DNA of 11,628 nt, taken from assembly GCA_025937075.1 (NCBI GenBank), contig JAICSD010000096.1, positions 1 to 11,628 on the forward strand, written 5' to 3'. The stretch comes from Vicinamibacteria bacterium. Lineage in GTDB: Bacteria; Acidobacteriota; Vicinamibacteria; Vicinamibacterales; 2-12-FULL-66-21. Each line of letters begins with the position of its first letter. Position 1 is the stretch's first letter. Below are positions 1 through 7,492 of this stretch, piece by piece. Made by a program: the position numbers and the translations under genes. The notes below the pieces were generated by a model. The model saw nothing but the letters and a program-made list of their open reading frames with translations, made no database searches and had not been told where the DNA came from.

Positions 1-1352
1 CCGAGGTCGGCCTGCTGCAACGCCATGAACGTCCGGAGCAGCAGGCCGCTGCCGACCAGCAGCACCAGCGCCAGCGCGAGCTCGGCGACGATCAGGCCGC
101 GGCGCACGCCGCCGCCTGCCGTTCCCGCGGTGCCGCGTCCGCTCTCCTTCAACGTCGACGTCAGACGGTCGCGCGATGCGTGCCAGGCGGGGACGAGGCC
201 GAAGAGGAGGCCGGTCGCGATCGCCAGCGCCGCCGAGAACGCCAGCACGCGGACGTCGATGCCGACCTCGTCGAGCCGCGGCGTCCGTGCCGGTGCAATC
301 GTCTTGAGCGCCGACATCGCCCAGACGCCGCCGAGCACGCCCACGGCACCGCCGCTCGCGCCGAGGAGCACGCTCTCGGTCAGCATCTGACGGACGATGC
401 GCGCGCGATCCGCGCCGAGCGCGCGGCGCACCGCGATTTCACGCGCGCGCGCCGACCCTCGCGCGAGCAGCAGATTCGCGATGTTGGCGCACGCGATCAG
501 CAGCACGAAGCCGACGGCCCCGAGCAGCACGAGCAGGGCGAGCCGCATGCTGCCGACCGAGACTTCCTGCAGCGGCTCCGGGTTGAGGCCGTTGCCCGTG
601 TCCGTCTTCGGGTGCTCGCGTTCGAGCCGCTTCGCGAACACGCTCACGGCGGATCGCGCGGCCTCGACCGACACGCCTGGCCGCAATCGCGCGATCGTAT
701 GCGCGATGGCAAGCTCGCGCGGAGGATTGACCGGATTCCATCGCAGAGGACGCCAGAGATTCGCGTTCGGCACCAGCGCCGGCCTGAAGGACGGCGGCAT
801 GACGCCGATGATCTCGTGCGGCTCGCCGTTGATGGAGACCACGCGTCCCACGACGCCATGGTCGCCTCCGAAACGCCGCATCCACAGGGCATGACTGAGC
901 ACCATCACGCGCGCCGCGTTGGGCACATCGTCGGACTCGCGAAACGTTCGACCGAGCTCCGGACGAACGCCCAGCACATCGAAGTACTCGTACGTCGTCT
1001 GCTCGCCTGAGAGCGCTTCGGGTACCGCTCCGTCCGCGAGGCTGGCGTTCCATCCGCGCACCGTGGTGACACCGCTGAACACATCCGTCTGCGTCTTCAG
1101 ATCGAAGTGGTTCGCAGGGCCGGTCCATTCGTTCGCGGGACCGCCGCGGGCGCGCAGGTCCTGCCAGACCATCACGAGCCGGTCCGCGTCGGGGTAGGGA
1201 AGCGGCTTCAGCAGCAGCGCGTTGACCACGCTGAAGATCGCGGTGTTCGCGCCGATGCCGAGCGCGAGGGTGAGGACGGCGGTGGCGGTGAATCCCGGCG
1301 CCTTGCGCATGCTGCGCACCGCGTATCTGGCGTCCTGGAAGAAGCTGCTCAT
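1..1352 (-). CDS. ADOP-family MacB/FtsX-type permease, N-terminal 450 residues (cut by window edge)
   Basis: Translating the minus strand from ATG at 1352 gives an uninterrupted frame of 450 codons that leaves the window. Residues 1-20 are the short cytoplasmic start typical of ADOP proteins; a first membrane helix lies at about 21-45 and contains [16 protein letters not shown], the signature of this family. Residues 50-265 form a periplasmic MacB_PCD-like domain. An FtsX-type membrane domain follows, with helices at about 270-296, 325-348 and 368-390 and the cytoplasmic motif [16 protein letters not shown] at 305-319. A further helix starts near 418 (second half of the duplicated protein). 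AAGGA lies 4 nt before the ATG; an ATG 6 nt upstream is in another frame and stops at once. ADOPs are about 800 aa and lack an adjacent ATPase; none is seen here. The transported substrate is unknown. It lies 40 nt downstream of a paralogous permease, probably in the same transcript. Confidence 0.93.
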   Translation of the reverse strand, partial: MSSFFQDARYAVRSMRKAPGFTATAVLTLALGIGANTAIFSVVNALLLKPLPYPDADRLVMVWQDLRARGGPANEWTGPANHFDLKTQTDVFSGVTTVRGWNASLADGAVPEALSGEQTTYEYFDVLGVRPELGRTFRESDDVPNAARVMVLSHALWMRRFGGDHGVVGRVVSINGEPHEIIGVMPPSFRPALVPNANLWRPLRWNPVNPPRELAIAHTIARLRPGVSVEAARSAVSVFAKRLEREHPKTDTGNGLNPEPLQEVSVGSMRLALLVLLGAVGFVLLIACANIANLLLARGSARAREIAVRRALGADRARIVRQMLTESVLLGASGGAVGVLGGVWAMSALKTIAPARTPRLDEVGIDVRVLAFSAALAIATGLLFGLVPAWHASRDRLTSTLKESGRGTAGTAGGGVRRGLIVAELALALVLLVGSGLLLRTFMALQQADL

Positions 1353-1366
1353 ATCATCCTTATGTC

Positions 1367-1389
1367 AGGCGGCCCTTTCAGGGCCGCCT
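1367..1389. other. Perfect inverted repeat (10-bp stem, 3-nt loop) between the two permease genes
   Basis: The arms AGGCGGCCCT (1367-1376) and AGGGCCGCCT (1380-1389) are exact reverse complements with a TTC loop, nearly all G-C pairs. The hairpin starts 3 nt after the stop codon of the upstream permease and ends 14 nt before the start of the next one (minus-strand transcription). It has no T-run after it on the minus strand, so it is not a classic intrinsic terminator. It could attenuate read-through or protect the 3' end of the first message; this is inference. Confidence 0.75.
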
Positions 1390-1392
1390 CGC

Positions 1393-3843
1393 TCACTCCG
1401 CCCGCAACGCTATCATGGGGTCCACGCGCGCCGCCCGGCGGGCCGGCACGAGCGTGGCCGCGATCGCGACGCCCGTCAGCAGCACCACGATGCCCGCATA
1501 CGTCAACGGATCCGACGGGCTCACGCCGTACAGTTGCGAGCGGAGGAGACGCGCCGCCGGAAACGCGGCCACGAGACCGATGCCGATGCCGGCAGCGCTC
1601 GAGCGGAGGCCGTCGGCGAGCACCAGACGATAGATCTCGGCGCGGCCCGCGCCAAGCGCCATCCGCACGCCGATCTCCTGCCTGCGCTGCGCGACCGAGT
1701 AGTTGATGAGACCGTAGACGCCGATCGCCGCCAGCAGCAGGGCGGCGCCGCCGAACAGCGTCATCATCCCGGCGCTCACGCGAATCCCCGCCGTGCGATC
1801 GGAGACGAGTCCGCTCATCGTCCGCTCGCGGAAGAGCGCGATGTCACGATCGAACGCAAGCAATCCCTGGCGAACCGCTGACGCCAGCGCAGCGGGATCC
1901 TCTGTGGTGCTCACGACGATTGCCGCCGTGCGGTCCGGCTGCACCGCAAACGGCACGTAGACGTCCGGGTCCTCCGGCTCACGCGATGGATTCGCGATGA
2001 TCGATCGATAGCGCAGGTCCGCGGCGACGCCGACGACCTCGATCCAGTGTCCCTTCGAATCGCCGCGTCCGAACTTGAAACGCCGGCCGATCGGTCTCGC
2101 GTCTCGCCAGATCCTGGATGCAAACGCGCGGCTCACGATCGCGACGGAGTGCCCGGCCGTGTCGTGGGCATCGAAGTCGCGTCCTTCGAGGAGCGGCACG
2201 CCGAGCGCGTCGAAGAAGCCCGGTGTCACAGCGTGCGTGTACACGCGGACGCCGCGATCCGGGCTTCCCGTGATCCGCCCTTCGGGGGAGACGATGACGG
2301 CACTCGAGTTGCCGTCGAGCGGAGCATCGGAACCGAGCGCGAGACGGCGAACGCCGGGAAGCGTTCCCAGCCGCGACGTGAGATCGTCCGCGAGCCGGGC
2401 GAGGCGGTCCGTGGGATATTTCTGCGGCAGAGAAACGCGTGCCGTGAAGACCTGCTCGGGATGGAATCCGAGATTCATCGAGCGCACGTGGACGAACGTG
2501 CGGATCATGAGGCCAGCGCCGGTCAGCAGCAGCAGCGACAACGCGACTTCGGCGACCACGAGCGTGGAGCGCATCCGCGTTCGCTGACGGCCCCCGGCGG
2601 ATCCGCGCGCGCCTTCCCTCAAGACCTCGTTCAGCTCCGCGCGCGTCCCGTAAACGGCCGGAAGGACCGAGAGCAGAACGGCCGACACGCACGTGATCGC
2701 CACCACGAACGCGAGCAGGCGCCAGTCGAGATGCGGGTGGACGAAGCTCGGGAGAGACTGTCCACTGATCGCCACGATCGCATCGATCGACCACATCGCA
2801 AGCAGCAATCCCGCGCCGGCGCCCAGAACGCTGAGGAGGACGCCCTCGGCGAAAAACTGCCCCAGGAGCCGCGCGCGATCGGCGCCAAGCGCGGCGCGGA
2901 TGGCGGTTTCGCGCTGACGAGCGGATGCCCGCGCCAGCAGCAGGTTTGCCAGGTTCACGCACGCGATCAGCAGCACGAAGGCCACAGACGCGAGGAGCGT
3001 CACGAGCAGCGGCTGAAGATCGCCGACGAGCTCCTCCTTCAGCGGGAAGATCGCGCCGCCGTAATTGAGGTTCGTGTCGGGGTAGGCCTGTTCGAGCTCA
3101 CTCGCCACGCGGCTCACGTCTGCCGAGGCCTGCTCCATCGACACGCCGCGTCGCACGCGCGCCAGCATCTGGTGCCACCGCGCGCCGCGCGCCTGGAACA
3201 GTCCCTTCGATCTCCCGGGCTGCGCGACCTCGAGCAGCCCCATCGGCAGCCAGATCTCGGTGTCGTCGCTGAGGCCCGTGAACCCGCGCTGCAGGATGCC
3301 GACGATCGTCACCGGACGATCGTTGAGGCGCACGGTCGATCCAACCGCGGCCGCGCTGCCGCCGAAGTGTCGCTGCCAGAACGCGTACGAGATGACGGCC
3401 ACCGGATGGCTGCCACTCTCGTCATCTTCCGCTGACGTGAAGACGCGGCCGCCTACGGGTGCGGCGCCGAGCATCTGCAGGTACGACGGCGACACCAGCT
3501 CGGCTTGTATCTGCCGGGCAGACGCATCTCCGGATGACGCGAGCGTGACCGAATCATTCGACCACGCGGCGATTGCATCGAAAGCCTGCAGACGATCGCG
3601 AAGGTCGCGATAATCGGGATACGAGGTGCCGCGCCGCTCCACCGTCTGCCGCCGCACGGTCGTCCACACGGCGACGAGGCGATCGGCGTCGGGAAATGGC
3701 AGGGGCGCCATCAACGCCGCATTGACGACGCTGAAGATGGCTGTGTTCGCTCCGATGCCGAGCGCGAGCGTCGCGACGGCGACCAGCGTGAAGGCCGGCG
3801 TCTTCCACATGAGCCGAAAGGCGTGTCTGACGTCCTGATACAT
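1393..3843 (-). CDS. ADOP-family duplicated MacB/FtsX-type permease, complete (816 aa)
   Basis: A full-length protein with the duplicated ADOP layout. The first helix (about 18-42) carries the [16 protein letters not shown] signature. Residues 45-270 are the first periplasmic MacB_PCD-like domain; 278-303, 330-355 and 374-396 are helices of the first FtsX domain, with [16 protein letters not shown] in the cytoplasmic loop at 311-326. A helix at 426-447 opens the second half, 455-690 is the second periplasmic domain, and the last FtsX domain has helices at about 693-715, 740-762 and 783-802, with the matching loop [17 protein letters not shown] at 721-737. The protein ends in the usual DPMIALRAE tail. 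The frame stays open far upstream, but family alignment and the antisense gene beyond 4018 favour the ATG at 3843; an ATG at 3867 would add 8 residues. Neither has a clear Shine-Dalgarno site. MacB-like proteins act as mechanotransmission permeases with an ATPase; no ATPase gene is present here, so function and substrate remain unknown. Confidence 0.95.
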   Translation of the reverse strand: MYQDVRHAFRLMWKTPAFTLVAVATLALGIGANTAIFSVVNAALMAPLPFPDADRLVAVWTTVRRQTVERRGTSYPDYRDLRDRLQAFDAIAAWSNDSVTLASSGDASARQIQAELVSPSYLQMLGAAPVGGRVFTSAEDDESGSHPVAVISYAFWQRHFGGSAAAVGSTVRLNDRPVTIVGILQRGFTGLSDDTEIWLPMGLLEVAQPGRSKGLFQARGARWHQMLARVRRGVSMEQASADVSRVASELEQAYPDTNLNYGGAIFPLKEELVGDLQPLLVTLLASVAFVLLIACVNLANLLLARASARQRETAIRAALGADRARLLGQFFAEGVLLSVLGAGAGLLLAMWSIDAIVAISGQSLPSFVHPHLDWRLLAFVVAITCVSAVLLSVLPAVYGTRAELNEVLREGARGSAGGRQRTRMRSTLVVAEVALSLLLLTGAGLMIRTFVHVRSMNLGFHPEQVFTARVSLPQKYPTDRLARLADDLTSRLGTLPGVRRLALGSDAPLDGNSSAVIVSPEGRITGSPDRGVRVYTHAVTPGFFDALGVPLLEGRDFDAHDTAGHSVAIVSRAFASRIWRDARPIGRRFKFGRGDSKGHWIEVVGVAADLRYRSIIANPSREPEDPDVYVPFAVQPDRTAAIVVSTTEDPAALASAVRQGLLAFDRDIALFRERTMSGLVSDRTAGIRVSAGMMTLFGGAALLLAAIGVYGLINYSVAQRRQEIGVRMALGAGRAEIYRLVLADGLRSSAAGIGIGLVAAFPAARLLRSQLYGVSPSDPLTYAGIVVLLTGVAIAATLVPARRAARVDPMIALRAE

Positions 3844-4017
3844 GCACGGGGACTCAGCCAGGACCATGCCGGGGCGCGGTGCGCCATTAACCGGCGCTGC
3901 TGCAGCAATTTCAGTCCATAATGGGAACAACAGGCCGCCGCCGTGCTTGTTCGGCGGCGGACATTCGGCGTCCCAGCCATGAACAGCCGGCTCGGGGGCG
4001 CGCGCGTCTAAACGACC
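3844..4017. promoter_or_regulatory. Divergent intergenic region between the permease pair and the secreted-protein gene
   Basis: This 174-nt gap must hold the promoters for the permease pair (minus) and, probably, the gene at 4018 (plus). The only AT-rich patch is around 3908-3930 and includes CATAAT (3917-3922), which resembles a -10 element for the plus strand, but no convincing -35 box sits 16-18 nt upstream. No operator-like palindrome stands out. The assignment rests on gene orientation rather than on a recognised motif. Confidence 0.35.
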
Positions 4018-4575
4018 ATGGCGCCCTTCGCGGTTCTCGCGACGCTTCTCTTCCTCGGCGCTCCGCAATCGACGCAGCCGGCCGCACCCGCACCGGCCGG
4101 CCGGCCGCAATCCCCCGCGGCACCGGCCGCGAGCGACAACTCGGAACTGAAGCCCGAAGATCTGCCGGTGTCGATCGATCGCATCCAGCGGGCGCTTGCG
4201 GCGCCGAAGCCGATCGAGCTGAAGGAGCAGCATCCGGTGTTCCGGCTCGAAGTATTCGGCAAGAAGCCGACGCTCGAGGATCTGCTCGGCGAGAAATTCT
4301 GGATCGGTCCGACACCGTACGGCGGCATGACCCACCAGGAGTTCCTCGCGATGGTCACGCCCAAGGAGGCGCAGCCGTATGCCGGGTTCACGGGCGGCTA
4401 CCTCGTGGCGGAGGTGGGCCTGACGCTCGCCGAGCAGTGGGCGCTCAAGCAGGCGATGCGCAAGCTTCGCGATGCGAAGGAAGAGCATGAGCGCGAGGCC
4501 GCGCGCAAGGAAGTGATGGACGCGCTCGCCGCGCTCGAGAAAGCCCGCCGCGACGCGGGCCTCGATCCCAAGTGA
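4018..4575 (+). CDS. Small exported protein of unknown function (185 aa)
   Basis: I do not recognise the family. The protein starts with a short hydrophobic segment ([15 protein letters not shown], 1-15) that looks like a signal peptide or membrane anchor, followed by a Pro/Ala-rich low-complexity linker to about residue 40. Residues 45-150 look like a folded, mixed domain with aromatic and glycine clusters ([21 protein letters not shown] near 93-113). The last 40 residues are strongly charged and helical ([21 protein letters not shown]), probably a coiled coil. An in-frame TAA at 4009-4011 rules out a longer start. Codon usage and residue balance favour this frame over the overlapping open frames, which are Arg/Ser-rich. 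No clear Shine-Dalgarno site precedes the ATG. It is divergent from the permeases and convergent with the cytochrome remnant. Probable location is the periplasm or membrane surface. Confidence 0.8.
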   Translation: MAPFAVLATLLFLGAPQSTQPAAPAPAGRPQSPAAPAASDNSELKPEDLPVSIDRIQRALAAPKPIELKEQHPVFRLEVFGKKPTLEDLLGEKFWIGPTPYGGMTHQEFLAMVTPKEAQPYAGFTGGYLVAEVGLTLAEQWALKQAMRKLRDAKEEHEREAARKEVMDALAALEKARRDAGLDPK

Positions 4576-4579
4576 GCAG

Positions 4580-4661
4580 GTTGCTGACGCAGCCTGCGTG
4601 TCAATGCCGGGTGCTGACGTCGGTCAATGGCGGGTACTGACGCCAGTCAATGCCGAATGCC
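4580..4661. repeat. Short array of imperfect 23-bp direct repeats between convergent genes
   Basis: Two adjacent 23-nt units at 4600-4622 and 4623-4645 begin GTCAATG(C/G)CGGGT(G/A)CTGACG and differ at few positions. A partial third unit (4646-4661, GTCAATGCCGAATGCC) follows, and a partial copy of the unit's second half (TTGCTGACGCAG) lies at 4581-4592. Each junction makes a TGAC-spacer-GTCA dyad (4585-4603, 4615-4626, 4638-4649). The array lies between the 3' ends of the secreted-protein gene and the cytochrome remnant. Repeated short sites of this type occur at ends of some insertion sequences (for example the IS21 family), but no transposase is present, so an IS scar is only one possibility. 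Confidence 0.7.
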
Positions 4662-4665
4662 TCTC

Positions 4666-5272
4666 TCACAGCGGCTTGTTTCTCTCGCCACCGCCATGCG
4701 TCAATCCGCATCGTGGGCACGGCGTAGGCGGCAGCGAGTTGTCCACGTAGTGGTCGACCGCCGTCAGCGTCTTCAGATACGCGAACACGTCCTTCAGATC
4801 CCGATCCGTCATGCGGCCGAAGAATGCCGTCGGCATCATGTCGTCCAGCTTGCGTGAGCGGACCTTGCCCGTCCGAAACGTCTCGATGAAGAGATCCTCG
4901 GTGTAGTACGAGATGCCGTTCACCGACGGCGTGATGTTCGCCGTCGCGACCGGTGGTCTCTCGCCGTACGTCATCATCGTCCCGCCGCCGAAATCCATCC
5001 CGTGCGTGACGTTTCCCTGCCCGTCCCGGGGCGTGTGGCAGTCGGCGCAGATCGCGATTCGTACGATGTACGCGCCGCGCTTCTCTGGCGTCGACATGTC
5101 GGGCGCCACCGGCGCGGTCACTGGCTGCGGGACGCCGTTGATCAGACGGTTGAGCGGAAAGGGGATCGCGGTCTTCGGCAGCGGATTGCGCACCGGCTTC
5201 AGCGATCGCAGGTACACGATGATGGAGGATGAGGGCGAGCGCCTTCTTCCGGGGTTTCATGTTCAGGGACAT
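4666..5272 (-). pseudogene. Truncated c-type cytochrome gene; C-terminal haem domain only, start out of frame
   Basis: The recognisable part is 183 codons from 5217 to the stop at 4666. It begins with YLRSLKPVRNPLPKTAIPFP, which in related dihaem cytochromes is the end of the first haem domain. A second domain follows with CADCH (residues 57-61, covalent haem c site), a likely axial Met at 127-128, and a conserved tail with CPRC (167-170) and THGGGERN. The only possible start in that frame is GTG 5217, with a TGA 14 codons upstream and no signal peptide. In another frame, ATG 5272 or 5260 (8-20 nt after the peptidase stop) encodes MKPRKKALALIL, which looks like the start of a signal peptide. 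The simplest reading is an internal deletion near 5217-5226 that removed the first haem domain and shifted the frame. If expressed, the product could not be exported for haem attachment. A sequencing or assembly error is the main alternative. Confidence 0.72.
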
Positions 5273-5279
5273 CTCCGTG

Positions 5280-6758
5280 TCACCGCCGCGCGCTGCCCGC
5301 CGGACGCAGAAAACGTTCGATCTCGTCGATCGTTCGCGGCACCGCAGCGGAGAGATTCTCCAGGCCCGACTCCGTCAGGAGAAACGAATCCTCCACGCGC
5401 ACGCCGATGTTCTTGTACTTGTCGACGAGCGGCTGCACCTTCGCGATGAACGCGAGGTTCTCGGGCGTGCGCGGCAGGTTGTCGAGCGCGGCCTGACGGA
5501 TGTAGATCCCCGGCTCGATGGTGAACGCCATGCCTGGAGCGAGGGGCGCGGTGCGCGAGCCGACGTCGTGGACGTCCATGCCGATCCAGTGCGTGACGCC
5601 GTGCGTCGCCCAGATCTTGAACTGCGTGCCGGTGGCGTCCGTCACGAGTCCCAGCTTCACCAGGCCGGCGCGCAGGACCTCGTCGCAGGCGTTCTGGATA
5701 TCGGCGGCGCGGTTGCCCGCCTTCGCGGCCCCGATGCCTGCGTTCTGCGCGGCGAAGACGATGTCGTAGATGTCGCGCTGCGCCTTGGTGAACCGGCCGT
5801 TCACCGGATACGTGCGCGTGATGTCGCCCGTCAGGCCTTGATAGTTCGCCGCCGCATCGACGAGGAGCAGATCGCCGTCTGCCATCCGCCGGGACGATTG
5901 CTCGTAATGAAGGATCGTCGCGTTCGGGCCGCTGCCGACGATCGACGGATAGCCCCAGCTCATCGCGCCGTCCTTCAGGTACACCTCTTCTATCGCCGCC
6001 TCGACTTCGTACTCCCACTTGCCGGGCGCCGCCGCGCGCATGCCGGCCTTGTGCGCGTCCGATGAGATCGCGACGCTGCGACGCAGCACGCCCTGCTCGT
6101 ACGGCGTCTTGATCTGCCGCAGCCTCGAGAGCACAGGCATGGCGTCCTTCACGTCGAACCCGAAGAAGCGATCGCGCATGCGCGCCGCGAACTGACGCGC
6201 AGGTCCGGGCGCATCGGTCAGATTCCGCTGCGGTTCGAGCAGCAGCGCAAGCGCCGCATGAGCGGCCTCGAGCGCATCGAAGAATGTTCGGCCCTCGTCG
6301 GCCGTGAGCGGGGGACCGGGCTGTCCGCCGAGTGCGGCGGCGATGAACGGCTCGAACTGATTCCCGGTCAGCACGGTCTCGATGCCCGTCTGCTCCGCGG
6401 CTTCCGCAGGCGTCAGGCTGTGGCCGTTCCAGTGCTCCCGCCGCGCATCGACCTCGCGGACGAAGAGGATCTCGCGCTTCGTCGTGTTGCCCGGCATCAA
6501 CACGAGGATCGTGCCTTCCTGATGGAGGCCCGTGAGGTAGAGCAGGTTGCTGTCCTGCCGGTACTCGTAGTCCACGTCGAGCGAGTACACCCGCGTCGGA
6601 GCGCTCCAGAAGATCGCGAGCGTCTCCGGTCCAAGCTGTTCCATCGCGCGCGCGCGGCGCGCCTTCAGATCGTCCTGGAGCGGCCCCGCGATCGCGAGGC
6701 GGGCTGCACCGAGACACACGAGGAGCGCGACGAAGATCCGGCCGGCGCGTCTCTGCAT
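5280..6758 (-). CDS. Exported Xaa-Pro aminopeptidase (M24B, PepP-like), 492 aa
   Basis: Predicted metallopeptidase that removes an N-terminal residue preceding proline. A signal peptide is visible (MQRRAGRIFVALLVCLGAARLAIA, cut after about residue 24), so it should act outside the cytoplasm. Residues 30-175 match the aminopeptidase P N-terminal domain, and about 215-475 the M24 'pita-bread' catalytic domain. All five dinuclear-metal ligands expected for the family are present: D301 (LLVDAAAN), D312 (GDITRTYP), H390 (THWIG), E415 (TIEPGIY) and E456 (VRVED). H284 (ILHY) and H397 (DVHDVG) fit the substrate-binding and proton-shuttling histidines of PepP. The length is somewhat above cytoplasmic PepP (about 440 aa), mostly because of the signal peptide. 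The cytochrome remnant begins 8 nt after its stop, suggesting a shared transcript. A TATGAT hexamer 9 nt before the ATG could be a -10 box giving a very short or absent leader. No clear Shine-Dalgarno site is seen. Confidence 0.93.
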   Translation of the reverse strand: MQRRAGRIFVALLVCLGAARLAIAGPLQDDLKARRARAMEQLGPETLAIFWSAPTRVYSLDVDYEYRQDSNLLYLTGLHQEGTILVLMPGNTTKREILFVREVDARREHWNGHSLTPAEAAEQTGIETVLTGNQFEPFIAAALGGQPGPPLTADEGRTFFDALEAAHAALALLLEPQRNLTDAPGPARQFAARMRDRFFGFDVKDAMPVLSRLRQIKTPYEQGVLRRSVAISSDAHKAGMRAAAPGKWEYEVEAAIEEVYLKDGAMSWGYPSIVGSGPNATILHYEQSSRRMADGDLLLVDAAANYQGLTGDITRTYPVNGRFTKAQRDIYDIVFAAQNAGIGAAKAGNRAADIQNACDEVLRAGLVKLGLVTDATGTQFKIWATHGVTHWIGMDVHDVGSRTAPLAPGMAFTIEPGIYIRQAALDNLPRTPENLAFIAKVQPLVDKYKNIGVRVEDSFLLTESGLENLSAAVPRTIDEIERFLRPAGSARR

Positions 6759-6879
6759 GAGGTCCGCATCATATCAGGCGTTGAGGTGGCGCCATTCGCC
6801 GCCCGAGGGCCGTTATTCGCCGGAAAAGGGCAGCATGGCCGTCCTGCGCTCCGTATCGTGAAGAGCAGGAACGACGACA
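6759..6879. promoter_or_regulatory. Divergent promoter region of the peptidase gene and the LiaF-like/LytTR operon
   Basis: This 121-nt gap separates two divergent transcription units and must contain promoters for both. On the minus strand TATGAT (6773-6768) is a good -10 hexamer but has no matching -35 box. On the plus strand TATCGT (6854-6859) is the best -10 candidate, also without a clear -35. The AGGA at 6867-6870 lies 9 nt before the ATG at 6880 and is a plausible ribosome-binding site. No LytTR-type direct repeat could be picked out with confidence. Confidence 0.4.
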
Positions 6880-7080
6880 ATGACTGTAAGAATTGCCCTG
6901 CAGGTCAATGCCATCGTGGGCCTCGCCAGCACCGCCGTGGCCGGTGCGACGATGTGGCTCGTGCTCAGCCGGCCCGCGGAGGTGGCGGTTGCGATGTCCG
7001 ACAGGCAGTACGGCGCGGTTGCCGCGGCGGTCGTGCGGCAACTCGGGGCGTGGCTGCAGGCGATTCTGCAGTTCGTGTGA
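6880..7080 (+). CDS. Small hydrophobic protein, first gene of the LiaF-like/LytTR operon (66 aa)
   Basis: Unrecognised 66-residue protein. Residues 5-29 form a clear membrane helix (ALQVNAIVGLASTAVAGATMW), followed by a less hydrophobic stretch and a second amphipathic or membrane segment at about 43-66 (AVAAAVVRQLGAWLQAILQFV). There are few charges and no cysteines. AGGA lies 9 nt before the ATG, and the stop is 9 nt before the next gene, so it is probably the first cistron of the operon. The small size makes it a candidate for a membrane regulator or accessory subunit of the neighbouring envelope-sensing proteins, but that is inferred only from position. The overlapping minus-strand frames are Arg/Ser-rich and look like shadows. 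Confidence 0.72.
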   Translation: MTVRIALQVNAIVGLASTAVAGATMWLVLSRPAEVAVAMSDRQYGAVAAAVVRQLGAWLQAILQFV

Positions 7081-7089
7081 GGCGAAGCG

Positions 7090-7491
7090 ATGGCGACAGA
7101 TGACACGGATCCGCGCGACGGCGCGGTGACGCGCTTCGATCCGGGCCGTGTGACGGCAGGGGCGATCCTGCTCGGCCTGGGCGTGCTGCTGCTCCTCGAT
7201 CGGACGACCCTGCTCGCCGGACACGCGAACCAGCTCATTCCGGGCTTCGTCCTGATTGTGATTGGCGCCATGCAGATGGCCGGGGCACGCGATTGCGTGC
7301 GGCGCGGCCGTCCGTTCCGCGGCCTGTGGCCGATCCTCGTCGGCGCGTGGCTGATCGTCAACGCCGTGCACCTCTGGGGTCTCACGTACGAGACCTCGTG
7401 GCCGCTGCTCGTCGTGACATTGGGTGTCCTGATGGTGCTGCGCGAGATGTTCCCCGGAGCGCGGCGGGCGGCCCGCGAGCGAAAGAGCTGA
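7090..7491 (+). CDS. Four-helix membrane protein with LiaI/LiaF-like transmembrane repeats (133 aa)
   Basis: After a charged 18-residue start, four hydrophobic helices are visible at about 21-36 (AGAILLGLGVLLLLD), 48-64, 79-96 and 102-118. The helix pattern with 'GLGVLLLLD' followed by 'P-x3-IVIGAMQ' resembles the transmembrane repeat shared by LiaI- and LiaF-type proteins (DUF5668-like). It lacks the soluble C-terminal domain carried by the next gene, so it resembles the membrane half of that protein. GAGG at 7079-7082 is a plausible ribosome-binding site 7 nt before the ATG, overlapping the previous stop codon. The next gene starts 1 nt after its stop, suggesting translational coupling and a joint complex. 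LiaF-type proteins in Firmicutes sense or inhibit envelope-stress kinases; a similar role here is inferred. Confidence 0.85.
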   Translation: MATDDTDPRDGAVTRFDPGRVTAGAILLGLGVLLLLDRTTLLAGHANQLIPGFVLIVIGAMQMAGARDCVRRGRPFRGLWPILVGAWLIVNAVHLWGLTYETSWPLLVVTLGVLMVLREMFPGARRAARERKS

Positions 7492-7492
7492 C

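Noticed and set aside
180..1010. Plus-strand open frame of 276 codons opposite the first permease
   Set aside because: The minus strand is an intact ADOP frame throughout; the plus-strand product is Arg/His-rich with no domain signs.
2047..3435. Long plus-strand open frame (462 codons) inside the permease gene
   Set aside because: It has the Arg/His/Glu-rich composition of an antisense shadow in GC-rich DNA, and the minus-strand frame encodes a complete recognisable permease.
3844..4488. Upstream in-frame extension of the complete permease (would give 1031 aa)
   Set aside because: The extra 215 residues are Arg-rich, do not resemble the family, and lie antisense to the better-supported gene at 4018-4575; family proteins start at the helix-proximal Met.
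4585..4603. Intrinsic terminator between the convergent genes
   Set aside because: The possible ACGC/GCGT stem is only 4-6 bp and has no T-run on either strand.
4580..4661. CRISPR array
   Set aside because: The 23-bp units are directly adjacent with no unique spacers, and no cas genes are present.
4601..5272. Minus-strand open frame of 223 codons starting MSLNMKPRKK
   Set aside because: Only the first dozen or so codons look like real protein (old cytochrome start); the rest is the out-of-frame reading of the cytochrome domain.
5263..6717. Second minus-strand open frame overlapping the aminopeptidase
   Set aside because: Arg/Gly-rich shadow; the frame at 5280-6758 has all catalytic residues of M24B.
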